Shown piece by piece: positions 1-11,193 of a DNA stretch of 64,000 nucleotides. Both the position numbers and the translations under genes were made by a program. Source of the DNA: Streptomyces radiopugnans (GTDB lineage: Bacteria; Actinomycetota; Actinomycetes; Streptomycetales; Streptomycetaceae); NCBI RefSeq assembly GCF_900110735.1, contig NZ_FOET01000001.1:744001-808000 (forward strand), written 5' to 3'. Every line of letters begins with the position of its first letter. Positions within the stretch are counted from its first letter, which is position 1. The notes beneath the pieces were generated by a model. That model searched no databases. It worked only from the letters and a program-made list of their open reading frames with translations, and had not been told where the DNA came from.

Positions 1-2610
1 CACCGCGATCGACTCGGCGTCCACCCCGAAGTGGCGGCGGGCCGCCTCGCGGGTGTCCGACAGGCCGAAGCCGTCGGTGCCCAGCGATGACCAGTCCTGC
101 TCCACCCACGGGGCGATCTGGTCGGGAACCGCCCGCATCCAGTCGCTGACGGCGAGGACCGGGCCGGGCGCGCCGCACAGGGCGCGGGTGACGTACGGGA
201 CGCGGTCCTCGCCTTTGAGCTGCGCCGCGTCGCAGGACAGGGCATCGCGGCGCAGCTCGCTCCAGGAGGTGGCGGACCACACGTCGGCGGTCACGCCCCA
301 GTCGTCGGCGAGGAGGCGCTGGGCGTCCAGCGCCCAGTGGATGGCGGTTCCCGAGGCCAGCAGCTGGATCCGGGGTGTCTCGCCACCGGAGGGGGACGCG
401 GCCGGGACCCCCTCGCGGAAGCGGTACAGCCCCTTGAGGATGCCCTCCTCCACGCCCTCGGGCATGGGCGGCTGGACCTTCGGCTCGTTGTAGACGGTCA
501 GGTAGTAGAAGACGTCCTCCTGCTCCGGCCCGTACATCCGGCGCAGGCCGTCGCGCACGATCACCGCGATCTCGTAGGCGAACGCGGGGTCGTAGTTGAG
601 CGAGGCCGGGTTGGTCGAGGCCAGCAGCTGGGAGTGGCCGTCGGCGTGCTGCAGACCCTCGCCGGTGAGCGTGGTGCGGCCGGCCGTCGCGCCGACGACG
701 AAGCCGCGGCCGAGCTGGTCGGCCAGCTGCCAGAACTGGTCGCCGGTGCGCTGCCAGCCGAACATCGAGTAGAAGATGTAGAAGGGGATCATCGGCTCGC
801 CGTGCGTGGCGTAGGAGGTGGCGGCGGCGATGAAGTCGGCCATGGCGCCGGCCTCGGTGATCCCCTCGTTGAGGATCTGCCCGTCGGCGGCCTCCTTGTA
901 GTACATCAGCTGGTCGCGGTCGACCGGCTCGTACGTCTGCCCCTTGGGCGAGTAGATGCCGGCCGAGGGGAACAGCGACTCCATGCCGAAGGTGCGGGCC
1001 TCGTCGGGGACGATCGGCACCCAGCGCCGCCCGGTCTCCGCATCCCGCATCAGGTCCTTGACCAGGCGTACGAACGCCATGGTCGTGGCCGTCTCCTGTT
1101 TGCCCGACCCCTTCCGCAGGGCGGCGAAGGCGCGCTCGGGCGGCTCGGGCAGCGCCGGGACCGGGTGGATGCGGCGGGCCGGGGCGGGGCCGCCGAGGGC
1201 GGCGCGGCGCTCGGCGAGGTAGCGCACCTCGGGGGAGTCGGGGCCGGGGTGGCCGTAGGGGACCGGGCCGTCGCCGAAGGCGCTGTCGGGGATCGGCAGT
1301 CCGAGCAGGTCGCGCATGCCCTTGAACTCGTCGGTCGTCAGCTTCTTCATCTGGTGGTTGGCGTTCTTGGACGCGAAGCCCCGGCCGAGGGTGTGGCCCT
1401 TGACGGTCTGCGCCAGGATCACCGTCGGCGCGCCCTCGTGCGCGAGCGCGGCCCGGTAGGCGGCGTACACCTTGCGGGGCTCGTGGCCGCCGCGCGAGGT
1501 GTGGAAGCACTCGATGATCTTCGCGTCGGTCAGCACCTTCGCCATCTCGGCCAGCGCCGGATCGGTGCCGAAGAAGTGCTCGCGGATGTAGGCGGCGTCG
1601 CGGGTGGCGTACGTCTGGAACTGGGCGTCGGGCACCTCGCGCAGCTTCCTGACCAGGGCGCCGGTGGTGTCCAGGGCGAACAGCTCGTCCCAGGCCGATC
1701 CCCACAGCGTCTTGACGACGTGCCAGCCGGCGGCGCGGAACTGGGCCTCCAGCTCCTGGACGATCCTGAAGTTGGCGCGGACCGGGCCGTCCAGGCGCTG
1801 GAGGTTGCAGTTGACCACGAAGGTGAGGTTGTCCAGGCCCTCGCGCCCGGCCAGGGCGAGGGCGGCCGTCGACTCGGGCTCGTCCATCTCGCCGTCGCCG
1901 AGGAAGGCCCACACGCGGCTGCCGGAGGTGTCCTTGATGCCGCGGCCGGTCAGATAGCGGTTGAAGCGGGCCTGGTAGATCGCCGAGAGCGGGCCCAGGC
2001 CCATGGAGACGGTCGGGAACTCCCACAGCCAGGGCAGCCGGCGCGGGTGCGGGTAGGAGGGCAGCCCGTCGCCGCCGGCCTCCCGGCGGAAGTTGTCCAG
2101 CTGCGCCTCGGTCAGCCGTCCGTCGAGGAAGGCGCGGGCGTAGATGCCGGGGGAGGCGTGGCCCTGGATGTAGAGCTGGTCGCCGGAGCCGGGGGCCTCG
2201 GGGGAGTCCTTGCCGCGGAAGAAGTGGTTGAAGCCCGTCTCGTAGAGCCAGGCGGCGGAGGCGAAGGTGGCGATGTGGCCGCCGACGCCGAAGCGGGAGC
2301 CGCGGGTGACCATGGCGGCGGCGTTCCAGCGGTTCCAGGCGGCGATCCGCCGCTCCATCTCCTCGTCACCGGGGAAGGCGGGCTCGGCGGCGGTGGGGAC
2401 GGTGTTGACGTAGTCCGTCTCCAGCAGCGGAGGGAGACCGAGTCCGGTGCGGCCGGCGTGCTCCAGGGTGCGCCGCATCAGGTACGCCGCCCGGTGCGGA
2501 CCGGCCTGGCGGGCGACGGCGTCCAGGGACGCGGCCCACTCGGCGGTCTCCTCGGGGTCGCGGTCGAGGAGCTGGTCGAGCTCGCTGGGGGTGCGTTCGG
2601 CGTCGGTCAT
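1..2610 (-). CDS. aceE: Pyruvate dehydrogenase E1, homodimeric type (3' end outside window)
   Basis: Thiamine-diphosphate E1 of the pyruvate dehydrogenase complex: it decarboxylates pyruvate and acetylates the E2 lipoyl group. The window holds the first 870 codons of a protein usually near 900 residues, so only the C-terminus is lost. The ThDP motif [10 protein letters not shown] is at about residues 238-247 with the partner Asn near 267-269, and QGHASPG is at 149-155; this is the single-chain AceE type, not the alpha/beta type. The ATG at 2610 is preceded by a GGAAGG-like site. A GntR gene lies directly upstream on the same strand with a palindrome between them, and E2 and E3 genes follow further upstream. 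Confidence 0.96.
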   Translation of the reverse strand, partial: MTDAERTPSELDQLLDRDPEETAEWAASLDAVARQAGPHRAAYLMRRTLEHAGRTGLGLPPLLETDYVNTVPTAAEPAFPGDEEMERRIAAWNRWNAAAMVTRGSRFGVGGHIATFASAAWLYETGFNHFFRGKDSPEAPGSGDQLYIQGHASPGIYARAFLDGRLTEAQLDNFRREAGGDGLPSYPHPRRLPWLWEFPTVSMGLGPLSAIYQARFNRYLTGRGIKDTSGSRVWAFLGDGEMDEPESTAALALAGREGLDNLTFVVNCNLQRLDGPVRANFRIVQELEAQFRAAGWHVVKTLWGSAWDELFALDTTGALVRKLREVPDAQFQTYATRDAAYIREHFFGTDPALAEMAKVLTDAKIIECFHTSRGGHEPRKVYAAYRAALAHEGAPTVILAQTVKGHTLGRGFASKNANHQMKKLTTDEFKGMRDLLGLPIPDSAFGDGPVPYGHPGPDSPEVRYLAERRAALGGPAPARRIHPVPALPEPPERAFAALRKGSGKQETATTMAFVRLVKDLMRDAETGRRWVPIVPDEARTFGMESLFPSAGIYSPKGQTYEPVDRDQLMYYKEAADGQILNEGITEAGAMADFIAAATSYATHGEPMIPFYIFYSMFGWQRTGDQFWQLADQLGRGFVVGATAGRTTLTGEGLQHADGHSQLLASTNPASLNYDPAFAYEIAVIVRDGLRRMYGPEQEDVFYYLTVYNEPKVQPPMPEGVEEGILKGLYRFREGVPAASPSGGETPRIQLLASGTAIHWALDAQRLLADDWGVTADVWSATSWSELRRDALSCDAAQLKGEDRVPYVTRALCGAPGPVLAVSDWMRAVPDQIAPWVEQDWSSLGTDGFGLSDTREAARRHFGVDAESIAV

Positions 2611-2691
2611 GGTGTGGCCGCCTTCCGGACAGGACGGGACATGGGGGCGGGGGGTGTCACACCCACTGCCGGACTGTACGCCCACGATCGA

Positions 2692-2701
2692 TGATCGATC
2701 A
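2692..2701. promoter_or_regulatory. Candidate operator upstream of aceE
   Basis: The perfect 10-bp palindrome TGATCGATCA lies between the GntR gene and aceE, 82 bp before the aceE ATG. It sits in an AT-richer patch (GATCGATGATCGATC). FadR/FCD-type GntR proteins bind short palindromes of this sort. Assigning it to the adjacent regulator is inference. Confidence 0.4.
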
Positions 2702-2757
2702 AAGGGTGGGAGGTGAAAAAGTGCCGTGGGAACGAAATTGGCATTCAGTGCCGTGAA

Positions 2758-3381
2758 TCAGGCACGGGGTGCACACCCCAGGACGTGCTCCTTGACCAGC
2801 TCGCCGATACGCGGATCGCGTCCGCGGAACGCCTCCACGACCGCCTCGTGCTCCTCGGCGTACGACTGCTGCCGGGTGCCCAGCCAGCGGATGGCGAGCG
2901 TGGTCCACACCCCGATGCCCAGCGACTCCCAGGTGTGCAGCAGCACGCTGTTCCCGGCCGCGCGCACCAGCTCCCGGTGGAAGGCGACCGTGTGCCGCAC
3001 CTGGGCCTCGCCGTCCCCGGCCCGGTCGGCCTCGTACAGCCGCGCCACATGCTCCTCGAGCGCCGAGACGTCCTCGGCCAGGCGGTCGGCGGCCAGCTCG
3101 GCCGCGATCTGCTCCAGCCCGGCGCGCACGGGGTAGATCTCCTCCAGATCGGCCGCCGTCAGGTTCCGCACCCGTACGCCCTTGTTCGGCGCCGACTCGA
3201 TCAGCCGCAGCGCCTCCAGCTCGCGCAGCGCCTCGCGCACGGGCGTCTGGCTGACCTCCAGCTCCACGGCGATCCGCCGCTCCACGATGCGCTCGCCCGG
3301 CTTCCAGCGCCCGCGGACGATGCCCTCCACGATGTGCTCGCGGATCTGCTCGCGCAGGGAGTGGACGACGGGCGGGGCCAT
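2758..3381 (-). CDS. GntR-family transcriptional regulator, FCD (FadR) subfamily
   Basis: A 207-residue regulator with an N-terminal winged helix (about residues 8-75; VSQTPVREALRELEALRLIE is the recognition region) and an all-helical FCD effector domain (about 80-200). FCD proteins normally sense small organic acids. ATG at 3381 follows AAGGAGCGCCC. It lies just upstream of aceE on the same strand, between the E1 and E2/E3 genes, so control of pyruvate or 2-oxoacid oxidation is likely, as PdhR does in enterobacteria. The effector cannot be read from sequence. Confidence 0.88.
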   Translation of the reverse strand: MAPPVVHSLREQIREHIVEGIVRGRWKPGERIVERRIAVELEVSQTPVREALRELEALRLIESAPNKGVRVRNLTAADLEEIYPVRAGLEQIAAELAADRLAEDVSALEEHVARLYEADRAGDGEAQVRHTVAFHRELVRAAGNSVLLHTWESLGIGVWTTLAIRWLGTRQQSYAEEHEAVVEAFRGRDPRIGELVKEHVLGCAPRA

Positions 3382-3447
3382 GGGCGCTCCTTCTCTCTAC
3401 CTTCTCGAAGGGGGGAGGACAACGACGATACGGGCCCTCCACACGGC

Positions 3448-3485
3448 GGCGCCCCCGCCCGGAGCGGATCCGGTACGGGGGCGCC
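3448..3485 (-). terminator. Terminator-like hairpin after sucB
   Basis: Perfect 10-bp GC arms (3448-3457 and 3476-3485) enclose a smaller CCGG/CCGG stem. The hairpin lies 17 bp beyond the sucB stop and before the GntR gene, so it probably ends the lpd-sucB transcript. Confidence 0.6.
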
Positions 3486-3501
3486 GACGCACGTGGACCG
3501 G

Positions 3502-5376
3502 TCAGAGACCCAGCTCGCCCTCGAACTCGCCGGCCTCCAGACGGGCCTTGACGTCCGTCAGGTAGCGGGCGGCGTCCGCGCCGTCGACCAGCTGGTGGTC
3601 GTAGGACAGGGTCAGGTAGACCATGTCCCGGACGGCGATGGTCTCGCCCAGCTCCGGGTGGTCCACCACGACCGGGCGGCGCACGGTGGCGCCGATGCCC
3701 AGCTCGGCCACCTGCGGGTAGTTCACGATGATCGTGTCGAACAGCGCACCGCGCGAACCGGTGTTGCTGATCGTGAACGTGCCGCCGGACATGTCGTCCG
3801 GGCTGAGCTTGCCGGTGCGGACCTTGCCCGCCAGCTCCGCGGTCTTCTTGGCGATGCCGGCCAGGCTCAGGTCGCCCGCGCCCTTGATGACCGGGACCAT
3901 CAGGCCCTTCTCCGAGTCCACCGCGATGCCGATGTTCTCGACGTCGTGGTAGGTCACGGTCCCGTCGTCGTTGATCTTGGCGTTGATCGACGGGTGGGCC
4001 TTCAGAGCCTCGGCGGCGGCCTTGACGAAGAACGGCATCGGGGAGAGCTTGACGCCCTCGCGGGCCAGGAAGTCCTCCTTGGCCCGGGCCCGCAGCCGCA
4101 TGATCCGCGTGACGTCCACCTCGACCACGGTGGACAGCTGCGCCTGGCTGTGCAGCGCCTTCATCATGTTCTCGGCGATGACCTTGCGGATGCGGGTCAT
4201 CGGCACCGTCTGGCCGCGCAGCGGCGACGGCTCGGCCTTGGCCGGGCCGCGGCCGGCCGGTGCGGCGGCCGGAGCCTGGGCCTGGGCGGCCTGCGCCCTG
4301 GCCGCCTCGGCCGCGGCCACGACGTCCTGCTTGCGGATGCGGCCGCCGACGCCGGTGCCCTTGACGGTGGACAGGTCGACGCCGTTCTCGGCGGCGAGCT
4401 TGCGCACCAGCGGGGTCACGTAGGCGCCCTCGCCGCCGCCGGCCGGGGCCGCCGGGGCCGGTGCCTGCGCCGGAGCGGGCGCCTGCTGCGGGGCCTGGGC
4501 CTGTGCGGGCTCGGGCTGGGCCTGCGGCTGCGCCGGGGCCTGCCGGGGCTGCGCGGGGGCGGCCTGCGGCTCGGGCTTCGGCTCGGGCGCCGGAGCCGGG
4601 GCGGGGGCCTCGGCCTGCGGTTCGGGCTGCGGTTCGGGCCGGGCCTGCGGCTCGGGCTGGGCCTGCGGCTCGGGCTGAGCCGGGGCGGGGGCCTGGGCCG
4701 GAGCGGCACCGGCGGCGCCGATCACCGCCAGCTTCGCGCCGACCTCCGCCGTCTCGTCCTCGCCCACCACGATCTCCAGCAGGGTGCCGGAGGCGGGGGC
4801 CGGGATCTCGGTGTCGACCTTGTCGGTCGAGACCTCCAGCAGCGGCTCGTCGGCCTCGACCTCCTCGCCGACCGACTTCAGCCAGCGGGTGACGGTGCCC
4901 TCGGTGACGCTCTCGCCGAGCGCCGGCAGCACCACGTCGGTGCCTTCCGCGGCGCCGCCGGAGGGAGCCGCCTGCTGCGGGGCCTGGGCCTGTGCGGGCT
5001 CGGGCTGGGCCTGCGGCTGCGCCGGGGCCTGCTGGGGCTGCGCGGGGGCGGCCTGCGGCTCGGGCGCCGGAGCCGGGGCGGGCGCCTCGGCGGCGGCCGG
5101 AGCCTGGGCCTGGGCGGGCGCCTCGGCCGGGGCGCCGGAACCGTCGTCGATCACGGCCAGCTCGGCGCCGACCTCGACCGTCTCGTCCTCGGCGACCTTG
5201 ATGGAGGACAGGGTCCCGGAGGCGGGGGAGGGGATCTCGGTGTCGACCTTGTCGGTCGACACCTCCAGCAGGGGTTCGTCGGCCTCGACGTGCTCACCCT
5301 CGGCCTTCAGCCAGCGGGTGACGGTGCCCTCAGTGACGCTCTCGCCGAGCGCCGGCAGGGTTACGGAAACCGCCAT
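3502..5376 (-). CDS. sucB: 2-oxoacid dehydrogenase E2 (dihydrolipoamide acyltransferase), two lipoyl domains
   Basis: Core E2 that carries acyl groups on lipoyl-lysine and passes them to CoA. Domains in its 624 residues: lipoyl 1 (1-76, Lys43 in [10 protein letters not shown]), Ala/Pro/Gln linker, lipoyl 2 (146-220, Lys186 in the same motif), a longer linker, the E3-binding domain (318-353, [14 protein letters not shown]) and the acyltransferase core (about 388-624) with the active-site pair His594/Asp598 in [11 protein letters not shown] at 5376 follows TTAGGAG. It lies 59 bp after lpd, probably in one operon. In actinobacteria this E2 commonly serves the PDH complex despite the sucB name. 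The two linkers share a near-identical stretch. Confidence 0.95.
   Translation of the reverse strand: MAVSVTLPALGESVTEGTVTRWLKAEGEHVEADEPLLEVSTDKVDTEIPSPASGTLSSIKVAEDETVEVGAELAVIDDGSGAPAEAPAQAQAPAAAEAPAPAPAPEPQAAPAQPQQAPAQPQAQPEPAQAQAPQQAAPSGGAAEGTDVVLPALGESVTEGTVTRWLKSVGEEVEADEPLLEVSTDKVDTEIPAPASGTLLEIVVGEDETAEVGAKLAVIGAAGAAPAQAPAPAQPEPQAQPEPQARPEPQPEPQAEAPAPAPAPEPKPEPQAAPAQPRQAPAQPQAQPEPAQAQAPQQAPAPAQAPAPAAPAGGGEGAYVTPLVRKLAAENGVDLSTVKGTGVGGRIRKQDVVAAAEAARAQAAQAQAPAAAPAGRGPAKAEPSPLRGQTVPMTRIRKVIAENMMKALHSQAQLSTVVEVDVTRIMRLRARAKEDFLAREGVKLSPMPFFVKAAAEALKAHPSINAKINDDGTVTYHDVENIGIAVDSEKGLMVPVIKGAGDLSLAGIAKKTAELAGKVRTGKLSPDDMSGGTFTISNTGSRGALFDTIIVNYPQVAELGIGATVRRPVVVDHPELGETIAVRDMVYLTLSYDHQLVDGADAARYLTDVKARLEAGEFEGELGL
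4481..4575 (-). repeat. Direct repeat copy A within sucB (linker 2)
   Basis: About 95 bp coding an Ala/Pro/Gln-rich linker (residues about 268-299). It matches 4970-5064 with one mismatch at an offset of 489 bp, exactly 163 codons. Confidence 0.9.
4970..5064 (-). repeat. Direct repeat copy B within sucB (linker 1)
   Basis: Partner of 4481-4575, coding the linker at residues about 105-136. The spacing keeps the reading frame, so recombination between copies would delete or duplicate one lipoyl domain in frame. Confidence 0.9.
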
Positions 5377-5435
5377 GGTTTCGGTTGCTCCTAACGAAAA
5401 GTGCGAATGGCGTGGTGCTCTCGCGCCCGGGAGGA

Positions 5436-6824
5436 TCAGTCGTGGGAGTGCAGCGGCTTGCCGGCCAGGGCCAGGTGGGCCTCGCCGAGGGCCTCGTTCT
5501 GCGTCGGGTGCGCGTGGACGAGCTGCGCGACCTCGGCGGGCAGAGCCTCCCAGTTGTAGATGAGCTGGGCCTCGCCGACCTGCTCGCCCATCCGGTCACC
5601 GACCATGTGGACGCCGACCACGGCACCGTCGCGGACCTGGACGAGCTTGATCTCGCCCTGCGTCTTGAGGATCTTGCTCCGGCCGTTGCCGCCGAGGTTG
5701 TACTTCAGCGTCACGACCTTGTCCGCGCCGTGGATCTCCTTGGCCTTGGCCTCGGTCAGACCGACGGAGGCGACCTCCGGGTGGCTGTAGGTCACACGCG
5801 GCACGCCGTCGTAGTCGATCGGCACGACGTCCAGCCCGGCCAGCCGTTCGGCCACCAGGATGCCCTCGGCGAAGCCGACGTGGGCGAGCTGGAGGGTCGG
5901 GATGAGGTCGCCGACGGCCGAGATGGTGGGCACGTTGGTGCGGCAGTACTCGTCCACCAGGACGTAGCCGCGGTCCATGTTCACCCCGGCCTCCTCGTAG
6001 CCCAGGCCCTGCGAGACCGGACCGCGGCCGATGGCGACGAGCAGCAGCTCGGCCTCGTACTCCTTGCCGTTGGCCAGGGAGACCTTCACGCCGTTGTCGG
6101 TGTACTCCGCCTTCTCGAAGAAGGAGCCGAGCGAGAACTTGATGCCGCGCTTGCGGAAGGCGCGCTCCAGCAGCTTGGAGCTGTTCTCGTCCTCGGCGGG
6201 CACCAGGTGGGGCAGGCCCTCGACGATGGTGACGTCGGTGCCGAAGGACTTCCACGCGGAGGCGAACTCGCAGCCGATGACGCCGCCGCCCAGGATGACG
6301 ACGGACTGCGGCACGCGGTCCAGCGTCAGCGCGTGGTTGGAGTTGATGATCCGGTTGCCGTCGATCTCCAGACCCGGGATCGACTTGGGCACCGAGCCGG
6401 TGGCCAGCAGGACGTGCCGGCCCTCGTAGCGCTGCCCGTTCACGTCCACCGAGGTCGGGGAGGAGAGGCGGCCCTCGCCCTCCACGTAGGTGATCTTGCG
6501 GGAGGCGATCAGCCCCTGCAGGCCCTTGTACAGGCCCGAGATCACGCCGTCCTTGTACTTGTGGACGGCCGGCATGTCGATGCCCTCGAAGGTGGCCTTG
6601 ACGCCGAAGCCGGCGCTCTCGCGCGCGGAGTCGGCCACCTCGCCGGCGTGCAGCAGGGCCTTCGTCGGGATGCAGCCGTAGTGCAGACAGGTACCGCCGA
6701 CCTTGTCCTTCTCGATCAGGGCGACGTCCAGACCCAGCTGCGAAGCCCGCAGGGCAGCGGCATAACCACCGCTACCGCCTCCGAGGATCACTAGGTCGAA
6801 AACGGTGCTGGCGTCGTTCGCCAC
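5436..6824 (-). CDS. lpdA: Dihydrolipoyl dehydrogenase (E3)
   Basis: FAD enzyme that reoxidises dihydrolipoamide with NAD+ for PDH, OGDH and related complexes. The N-terminal FAD-binding GGGSGG motif is at 15-20, the redox disulfide Cys46/Cys51 is in [13 protein letters not shown], a second [10 protein letters not shown] motif binds NAD, and the His-Glu dyad is in HAHPTQNE near 437-444. I chose the GTG at 6824 (462 residues, starting MANDAST) because GGAGG lies 6-7 bases before it; the upstream in-frame extension does not look like protein. Probable first gene of an lpd-sucB operon. Confidence 0.95.
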   Translation of the reverse strand: MANDASTVFDLVILGGGSGGYAAALRASQLGLDVALIEKDKVGGTCLHYGCIPTKALLHAGEVADSARESAGFGVKATFEGIDMPAVHKYKDGVISGLYKGLQGLIASRKITYVEGEGRLSSPTSVDVNGQRYEGRHVLLATGSVPKSIPGLEIDGNRIINSNHALTLDRVPQSVVILGGGVIGCEFASAWKSFGTDVTIVEGLPHLVPAEDENSSKLLERAFRKRGIKFSLGSFFEKAEYTDNGVKVSLANGKEYEAELLLVAIGRGPVSQGLGYEEAGVNMDRGYVLVDEYCRTNVPTISAVGDLIPTLQLAHVGFAEGILVAERLAGLDVVPIDYDGVPRVTYSHPEVASVGLTEAKAKEIHGADKVVTLKYNLGGNGRSKILKTQGEIKLVQVRDGAVVGVHMVGDRMGEQVGEAQLIYNWEALPAEVAQLVHAHPTQNEALGEAHLALAGKPLHSHD

Positions 6825-7237
6825 GTCACGTCCTCCATGCATGGGTACGCCGGAGCCGGTCCGTCGGAGACCGGGCGGCTGTATGTTCGGCCGCTTCTTG
6901 CTCGGCCCTGTGGGTTGAGCGGGCCCTGTCCTGCCGAGACAACATCTTTGCACTTGTCGGCGGAGAGTGGGACGCCGGGCCGGTGTCCCAGCCCCTCATA
7001 CCCAGATGAACAGGAGGATTGCGAGCGGGTACGCGTGTCTACCGGAGAGTAGGCCGACCGGGATCGCTCACAGCGAACGCGGCCCGGCCGGAACCGGCCG
7101 GAACGCCCGCCGGGGCCCGGGACGCGGAGAGCGTCCCGGGCCCCGGCGGATGGGCGCGGACGGGCGGTGGCGCGGGGTTGCGCGGGCGGGTCCGCCGCGG
7201 CCGCCGTGCGGCCGTCAGGCGGCCGCCGGACCGCGGG
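6825..7237. other. 413-bp intergenic region between lpd and pepA
   Basis: Both flanking genes are on the minus strand. The region holds the pepA terminator hairpin (7107-7149) and must hold the lpd promoter, but I could not identify convincing -35/-10 boxes. The open frames across it on the plus strand look like GC-driven artefacts. Confidence 0.6.
7107..7149 (-). terminator. Terminator hairpin after pepA
   Basis: Perfect 19-bp GC stem (7107-7125 with 7131-7149) and a 5-base loop, about 90 bp past the pepA stop. There is no U-tract, as is usual in Streptomyces. Confidence 0.75.
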
Positions 7238-8800
<1,563 letters not shown>

Positions 8801-8888
8801 AGTGGTGGGAATCCCTCTTCCGATGGGCAAGCCGAGTGGATGTGCACGGCTTCGGGCACGGGCCGAGCCTACGTCGCGGCCCGGAGGG

Positions 8889-8945
8889 CCCCGCCGTCGG
8901 CTCCGGGCGGTGGGCCGCGCGTACCGCCCGGAGCCGACGGCGGGG
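8889..8945 (-). terminator. Strong hairpin between cobS and pepA
   Basis: Perfect 22-bp inverted repeat (8889-8910 and 8924-8945) with a 13-base loop, 44 bp after the cobS stop. It is one of the longest perfect stems in the window and probably terminates the cob transcript upstream of pepA. Confidence 0.8.
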
Positions 8946-8989
8946 CGTGACGGAAGCACGGACCGTCCCGCGGAATTCTCCGAGGGGCG

Positions 8990-9835
8990 CTAACCCAGCG
9001 CAAGCACCACCAGGCCGGCGGTCAGCGCGGTTTCGCCCACCGCGCCGAAGACGTCGCCGGTCACCCCGCCCAGTCTGCGGCGGCAGCGGGCCAGCAGCAG
9101 GTGCGCCGCGCCCAGCGCCAGGACGACCGCTGCGGCACACCGCACGGCCCCGTACGGGCCCCACAGCGCCCCCGCGCCCGCCGCCGCCGAGGCCACCGCC
9201 GCACAGGTCAGGGCCGCACTCCGCAAGGGCACCGCCCCGGCCACCGCCGCGCCCAGCCCTCCGGGGCGGGCCGCCGGGACGCCCTCCCGGGCGGCGAGCG
9301 TCAGCGCGGCGCGCGCGGTCACCGCCGAGACGGTCACCGTGACCGCGCCCCACGCCCAGCCGGCGGCGTACGCCCCGGCCACCGCCGCGACCTGGGCGAG
9401 CAGCACCAGCAGCAGGGTGACCACCCCGAACGGGCCGATGTCGGAGCGCTTCATCACCTCCAGCGCGCCCTCGGCCGGACGGCCGCTGCCCAGACCGTCG
9501 GCGACGTCCGCGAGTCCGTCCAGGTGCAGGCCGCGCGTCAGCACGGCGGGCACCGCGACGGTGGCGACCGCCGCGAGCAGCTGCGAGGCGCCCAGGAGCA
9601 GCGCGACGCCCCCGGCGGCGGCCGCGCACAGCCCGGTCACCAGGCCCACCAGCGGGGCGCAGACCATGCCCGCGCGGGCCGCGGCCCGGTCCCAGCGGGC
9701 CCCGGAGACCGGTAGCACGGTGAGCGTGCCGAAGGCGAAGCGCACCCCGTCCCGTACGCCGGCGGGCGGCGGGGCGGCGGACGGCTGATGCTGTGGCGGC
9801 TGCGGATCATGTGGCGGCTGCGGGACGGTGTCCAC
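8990..9835 (-). CDS. cobS: Adenosylcobinamide-GDP ribazoletransferase (cobalamin synthase)
   Basis: Integral membrane enzyme that joins adenosylcobinamide-GDP to alpha-ribazole, the late step of adenosylcobalamin synthesis. At 281 residues, after a Pro/Gln/His-rich start of about 25 residues, it shows hydrophobic helices and the acidic family motif HLDGLADVADGL (104-115), followed by MKRSDIGPFG (128-137). GTG at 9835 follows AGGAGAGCCG. It lies downstream of cobU and cobT on the same strand. I looked for a cobalamin riboswitch in the roughly 200 bp upstream and found none. Confidence 0.93.
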   Translation of the reverse strand: MDTVPQPPHDPQPPQHQPSAAPPPAGVRDGVRFAFGTLTVLPVSGARWDRAAARAGMVCAPLVGLVTGLCAAAAGGVALLLGASQLLAAVATVAVPAVLTRGLHLDGLADVADGLGSGRPAEGALEVMKRSDIGPFGVVTLLLVLLAQVAAVAGAYAAGWAWGAVTVTVSAVTARAALTLAAREGVPAARPGGLGAAVAGAVPLRSAALTCAAVASAAAGAGALWGPYGAVRCAAAVVLALGAAHLLLARCRRRLGGVTGDVFGAVGETALTAGLVVLALG

Positions 9836-10029
9836 CGGCTCTCCTGCGTTCTCCCTGCGAGAGGACCGCCGGCCTCGCCCGGCGATGGGATCGCCCCGGC
9901 GTGGCCGAGGGAGGCCGCCCGGTGCGCGGTGGCCCGCGTTCCTCCCCGGGCGGGGCGCGGAAGACCACCGGGCGGCAGGCTACCGGTGGCCCCGCGCGCT
10001 GACCGCGCACGGGCGGATGCCGTACGGGC

Positions 10030-11151
10030 TCAGGTGACGTCGGGCATCGGCGCGGCGCCGGAACGGCCCGCGTCCGGCTCCGCCGCGGCGTCCTCCCGCT
10101 CCCGGCGCACCGGAAGCTCCGCCGCCAGCGCGGCCGCGGCCCGGACCAGGGGGAGGGCGAGCAGCGCGCCGGTGCCCTCGCCCGCGGTGACGCCGTGGTC
10201 CAGCAGCGGGTCGAGCGCCATCCGGTCCAGCGCCTTGGCCTGCGCGGGCTCGCCGCTCGCCGAACCGGCCAGCCACCAGTCCGGCGCCCGGAACGCCACG
10301 CGCTGGGCGACCAGCGCGCATGCGGCGGAGACCACGCCGTCGAGGATCACGGGGGTGCGGCGAACGGCCGACTGGAGCAGGAAGCCGGTGATCGCGGTCA
10401 GGTCCGCCCCGCCCACGGTCGCCAGCAGCCTCAGCTGGTCCCCCAGGACGGGCCGGGCGCGGCGCAGCCCGTCGCGGATCGCCGCGCACTTGCGCATCCA
10501 GGCGAGGTCGTCGATGCGCCCGCCGCCGCGGCCGGTGACCACGGAGGCGTCGGTGCCGCACAGGGCCGCGACCAGCACCCCGGCCGCCGTGGTGCCGCCG
10601 ACGGAGATGTCGCCCAGGACCACCAGGTCGGTCCCGGCGTCGGCCTCCTCGTCGGCGACGGCCATCCCGGCCCGGAAGGCGCGCTCGGCCTCCTCGGCGG
10701 TCAGGGAGTCCTCGACGTCCAGCCGCCCGCCGGAGCGCCGCACCCGGTGGCGGGTGACCTCCTCGGGCAGCTCGCCCGGGTCGCAGTCCAGCGACATGTC
10801 GACGATCCGCAGCGGCACGTCGAGACGGCGCGACAGCACCGCCACCGGACTCGTGCCGTCCAGGGCGGCGCGTACCAGGGCGTGCGCGCCCCCGGCGGGC
10901 CGGGCGGAGACGCCCAGTTCCGCCACCTTGTGGTCCCCGGCGAACAGCACGGCCCTCGGCCGCGAGACCGGCTCCACGGGAACGCGGCCCTGCGCCGCCG
11001 CCAGCCACTCGCCCAGTTCGTCCAGCCGGCCCAGCGCCCCGGCCGGCAGACCGGTGCGGGCGCGCCGCTCCTCGGCGTCCCGGCGGACGCCGCTGTCGGG
11101 ACGCTCGATGAGGTCGCCGAAGTCGTCGAGGTTCAGGCTGCCGTCGCTCAT
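10030..11151 (-). CDS. cobT: Nicotinate-nucleotide--dimethylbenzimidazole phosphoribosyltransferase
   Basis: Makes alpha-ribazole phosphate from dimethylbenzimidazole and nicotinate mononucleotide, supplying the lower ligand used by CobS. At 373 residues it is close to the family size. Typical segments are GDHKVAELGVSA near the N-terminus, GDISVGGTTAAG mid-protein and the catalytic-Glu region GEGTGALLALP near the C-terminus. ATG at 11151 is separated from the upstream cobU stop by only 42 bp, so cobU-cobT look co-transcribed. The last 25 or so residues are charged and Ala/Pro-rich, probably a dispensable tail. Confidence 0.93.
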   Translation of the reverse strand: MSDGSLNLDDFGDLIERPDSGVRRDAEERRARTGLPAGALGRLDELGEWLAAAQGRVPVEPVSRPRAVLFAGDHKVAELGVSARPAGGAHALVRAALDGTSPVAVLSRRLDVPLRIVDMSLDCDPGELPEEVTRHRVRRSGGRLDVEDSLTAEEAERAFRAGMAVADEEADAGTDLVVLGDISVGGTTAAGVLVAALCGTDASVVTGRGGGRIDDLAWMRKCAAIRDGLRRARPVLGDQLRLLATVGGADLTAITGFLLQSAVRRTPVILDGVVSAACALVAQRVAFRAPDWWLAGSASGEPAQAKALDRMALDPLLDHGVTAGEGTGALLALPLVRAAAALAAELPVRREREDAAAEPDAGRSGAAPMPDVT

Positions 11152-11193
11152 GGGGCCGACACTACCGCTCCCCGCACGGCCCCTGACCGGCGC

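Noticed and set aside
337..2694. Long plus-strand open frame opposite aceE (785 codons), and similar frames opposite other genes
   Set aside because: High GC leaves antisense frames open. The translations are Gly/Arg/Val-rich with no domains, while the opposite strand encodes clear enzymes.
6825..6953. Upstream in-frame extension of lpd to 6953
   Set aside because: The extra residues are unlike the family, and the GTG at 6824 has a strong ribosome site.
8881..8945. The 22-bp inverted repeat as a mobile-element end
   Set aside because: No transposase or target duplication; its position just 3' of cobS fits a terminator.
9836..10029. Possible cobalamin riboswitch upstream of cobS
   Set aside because: No recognisable B12-box or GCCACTG segment on the minus strand; the gap looks like ordinary spacer.
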